The translations under genes and the position numbers were made by a program. A stretch of DNA of 64,000 nucleotides, taken from Pontederia crassipes. Lineage: Eukaryota > Streptophyta > Magnoliopsida > Commelinales > Pontederiaceae. The DNA lies in NCBI GenBank assembly GCA_030549335.1, contig JAUKPH010000017.1, positions 8,331,501-8,395,500 of the forward strand, given 5' to 3'. Below are positions 61,676-64,000 of the stretch, in pieces; the stretch's first letter is position 1; the number at the start of each line of letters is the position of its first letter. Under the pieces are notes generated by a model, which was given only the letters and a program-made list of their open reading frames with translations, had not been told where the DNA came from and made no database searches.

Positions 61676-62521
61676 GGAATATAAGTGTGCTGCCACACCT
61701 TTGTGGTAGCACCGTGCGACCACATCTTTAGGATCGTCCGATTCGAGATGGACGTGACATATGCACATCAGTTCAAGGTGGAGGGCGAATGCGGTTTGGC
61801 GAGTTGGCTCAACACGCGAGAGGGTTGTTCAATGGTGGCGGCCCCTCTTTGCGTGCAAGCGGCGGGCGACGGAGCTCTGACAAGAGGAGATCGGCGAGAG
61901 TTGGCGATGAGTTGCGCGTCTCCTCCTCCCCTCCCCCTCTCTCTACATGACAGTGACAGGCCAGGCGATGGGAGATCAATGAGGGAGGGTTAGCGACAAC
62001 CTTCGCATCCCCCCCTCTCTACACGACGGCACTAGCTGACAGAGGCTCCCCTCTAGCAATGTTCAGGCTGTGACAATTGTCCTCAGCCCTCTCTTCGTGA
62101 CTTTGTTGCCGATCGAACGAGAGATCTTCGCCAACACTTCTCCATTGTCGTCGCGCCTTCGATTTGCTTCGATCCCTAGTGGAGTTGATGCCGACGATGA
62201 GGCATGCAAGGGCGTGCCGAACAACGTCAAAGATCATGGAGGCTCGTCGGTGGCAATGGAGTTCGACACCCTGCTCATTTGCAATGATCCCTGAGTTGCG
62301 CCGGCGAAATGCCCTGAAATGGAGATCGGCGAAATGCGATGGCCGACGACCGCTCACCACACCTGAATCCCATGCCCGAAATGCTTGAACCGCTCCTAAA
62401 CCGCACTCTTGAACCGTCCTAAACCGTGCGCTCTCATCTCGTATGTCCATCTCAAATTGGACGATTTGGAGGTGTGGCCGCACAATGCTACCACAAAAGT
62501 GTGGTAACACACTAGTATTCC
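61676..62521. mobile_element. MULE-like element with long terminal inverted repeats
   Basis: About 85 bp at each end are inverted copies. Left: ggaatataagtgtgctgcca and onward through ttgtggtagcac and gagatggac. Right read inward: ggaatactagtgtgttacca, ttgtggtagcat, gagatggac. Long terminal repeats with a GC-rich, noncoding interior (61790-62400) fit a non-autonomous Mutator-like element. Low-complexity flanks (GA on the left, TA on the right) hide any 9-bp duplication. I recognise no captured gene. Confidence 0.7.
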
Positions 62522-62536
62522 TTATATATATATATA

Positions 62537-63068
62537 AAGATTGTCAATATCGCTTTTTGATGTAGGATCGAGGATCGTAAAATTTTACCCCATGAATTTT
62601 TTTTAATATAAAATAATTAAAATAATATATTTATTCACAAATATTATGTTTAAATATAAGTTGATTAAACATTGACCATTATTATTTTATTTGTATTTTC
62701 ACATCTAATATATATTTGTACATAATATGATATATTCTTAAAGAAATAGAATAATAATATATAATATTTTATCTTAATGAATTATAATATTTCATTAAAA
62801 TTTGATATAATTTTTAGTATGCATGCAATAATGAAATTTAATTTTGATGGAAGACAATATAAGATTATATTAATAATAACATAACATTGAATTATTATAA
62901 GATATTAAAGTCACAAAAGTGAGAATAGCATATATAATACAAAAAATAATTAAATAAAATTTTCTCCATGTACTTTATGCTTACTTTTAATTTTTTTTAT
63001 TCGAATAAATAATTTTGTACTAATATCGTAGGATCAAAATTATTTTCTCTTCGGATGATAATAAGATC
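62537..63068. mobile_element. GATC-rich element with GTTGTCA-type ends
   Basis: The left end is ATTGTCAATATCGC with 'aggatcgaggatcgtaaaa' behind it. The right end read inward is GTTGTCAGGTAGTAAGATC, with 'tattcgaataaa' inside. The core is AT-rich. It is the same family as the remnant at 32131 and probably the repeat at 790-1415. Confidence 0.5.
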
Positions 63069-63094
63069 TTACTACCTGACAACCACCCATATAT

Positions 63095-64000
63095 ATGGAT
63101 TGAAGACCGTTTTGAACAAAGATGGGCTTAGTATGCAACCATCCATATATATATATATATGGATTAAAGACTGTTTTGAACAAAGGTGGGCTTGGTATGC
63201 AACCTTCATAGCATCAAAACTTCCTACTTGCTAAGAGAACTCTGACTATTTTGAATGGAATTCAGGACAGCTGGATTCAGCTATGCCTTAGTAAGTATGG
63301 ACATGCATGTTCACCTGTGATCCTGCTCTAATTCAGATAACAATATAACATGGTCCTCGGATTATACTTAATACTCTCAATAAGGTTGGATTGGGCATTA
63401 GGAAGTTCATTGGAGATGGTACAAAAACAAATGTCACTGCTAACCCATGACTTTTTTGCGCTCCCGATGCTTGAAAACCTACTCATATCGCTACTGATAA
63501 TAATTTGTTAAGCATTAATATATGTGATCTTCTTGTCCATAATGTCTGGAATCTTCAAAAACTTCAGTTATATTTTGCCCTAGCTTTAATTGAGCTTATA
63601 ATTTCCATTCACATACATGATACATGCATGCCCCCATGATGATCTTTGAATTTGGGATGATGCTTCTCATGGCATTTCCTATGTTAAGTCTATTTATAAA
63701 TTTATAGAAGAGTTAGCTATCGGTTGTAGCCATGTTTAGTGGTTGGGATGGAGGAGATTATGGCACATCAAGCTCTAACAAAAGTTCACCATTTCTTATG
63801 AAAATTATTACGTCCTAAGCTTTCTACCATAGCCATGTTGCATTCCTTGGACACTTCCATTAGCCATCTTTGTGCCTTATGTGGTGGTCGTGAGAATAAA
63901 TTTGTTGAACACCACTTATTTTCTTGCCCTAGTACTGTATAATTATGGTGTTTATTCCAGCAACAAACCAGTCATCATTTCCGTTTATTCGGTCTTGGGC
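63095..64000 (+). mobile_element. LINE fragment, C-terminal half, runs off the window
   Basis: The plus strand shows, across stops and frame changes, the tail of a plant LINE ORF2: KGGLGMQ with LLAKRTLTIL and LCLSKYGH near 63180-63305, RLGIRKFIGDG near 63400, and zinc-region wording SLDTSISHLCALCGGREN and HHLFSC at about 63840-63930. The first part is duplicated in tandem (about 63092-63150 and 63151-63213). It is from another LINE branch than copies 1 and 2, and broken. Confidence 0.65.

Noticed and set aside
61685-61993. Open frames of about 100 codons in the MULE-like element
   Set aside because: They begin in the terminal repeat, match no family I know, and reflect GC-rich composition.

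Overview
The window is nuclear DNA from a flowering plant. It holds spliced genes with plant-specific architectures, an AT-rich background with GC-rich coding exons, Au-type SINEs, plant L1-type LINEs, hAT and MULE-like elements, and a TRIM. GC-rich exons such as the RMA-type RING gene and ACBP exon 1, and a TFB2 protein that reads closer to my memory of the rice sequence than the Arabidopsis one, suggest a monocot. That is inference; I cannot name the species.

Six host genes are supported exon by exon, by splice sites that keep the reading frame and by family sequence known from memory. In order they are: the last three coding exons of the pre-mRNA cleavage factor CFIm25 (CFIS2 type, +, 1507-2392); V-ATPase subunit F (+, 6980-16918); a membrane-anchored acyl-CoA-binding ankyrin protein (ACBP1/2 type, +, 20159-24009); an RMA-type RING E3 ligase with a C-terminal membrane anchor (+, 29486-30223); a small cysteine-rich plant protein of unknown function (+, 37532-40964); and TFIIH subunit p52/TFB2 (-, 15 coding exons, 55242-43555). 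They are housekeeping or regulatory genes with no operon-like relation.

Mobile DNA fills the rest. An 8.3-kb intron of the V-ATPase F gene holds a 5'-truncated L1-type LINE with target duplications, three Au SINEs, and two antisense fragments of other genes (DUF1218 exon 1 and the end of an EUL-type lectin). TFB2 introns hold a second LINE of the same family, a TRIM with both LTRs and a 5-bp target duplication, an Au SINE nested in that TRIM, a 40-bp SINE stub and an old LINE relic. Position 31610-35777 is a hAT-like element filled by a remnant of another element and a decayed copia retrotransposon with one LTR. The right end (55.7-64 kb) has no host gene I can recognise, but has MULE-like and other inverted-repeat elements and a further LINE.

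The most notable object is a 1029-bp hAT element (18136-19164) with an 8-bp target duplication. It carries a captured piece of a SMAX1-like gene (the karrikin/strigolactone pathway repressor family). I found no sign of a new enzymatic or defence system; the interest lies in gene capture and nested insertion.
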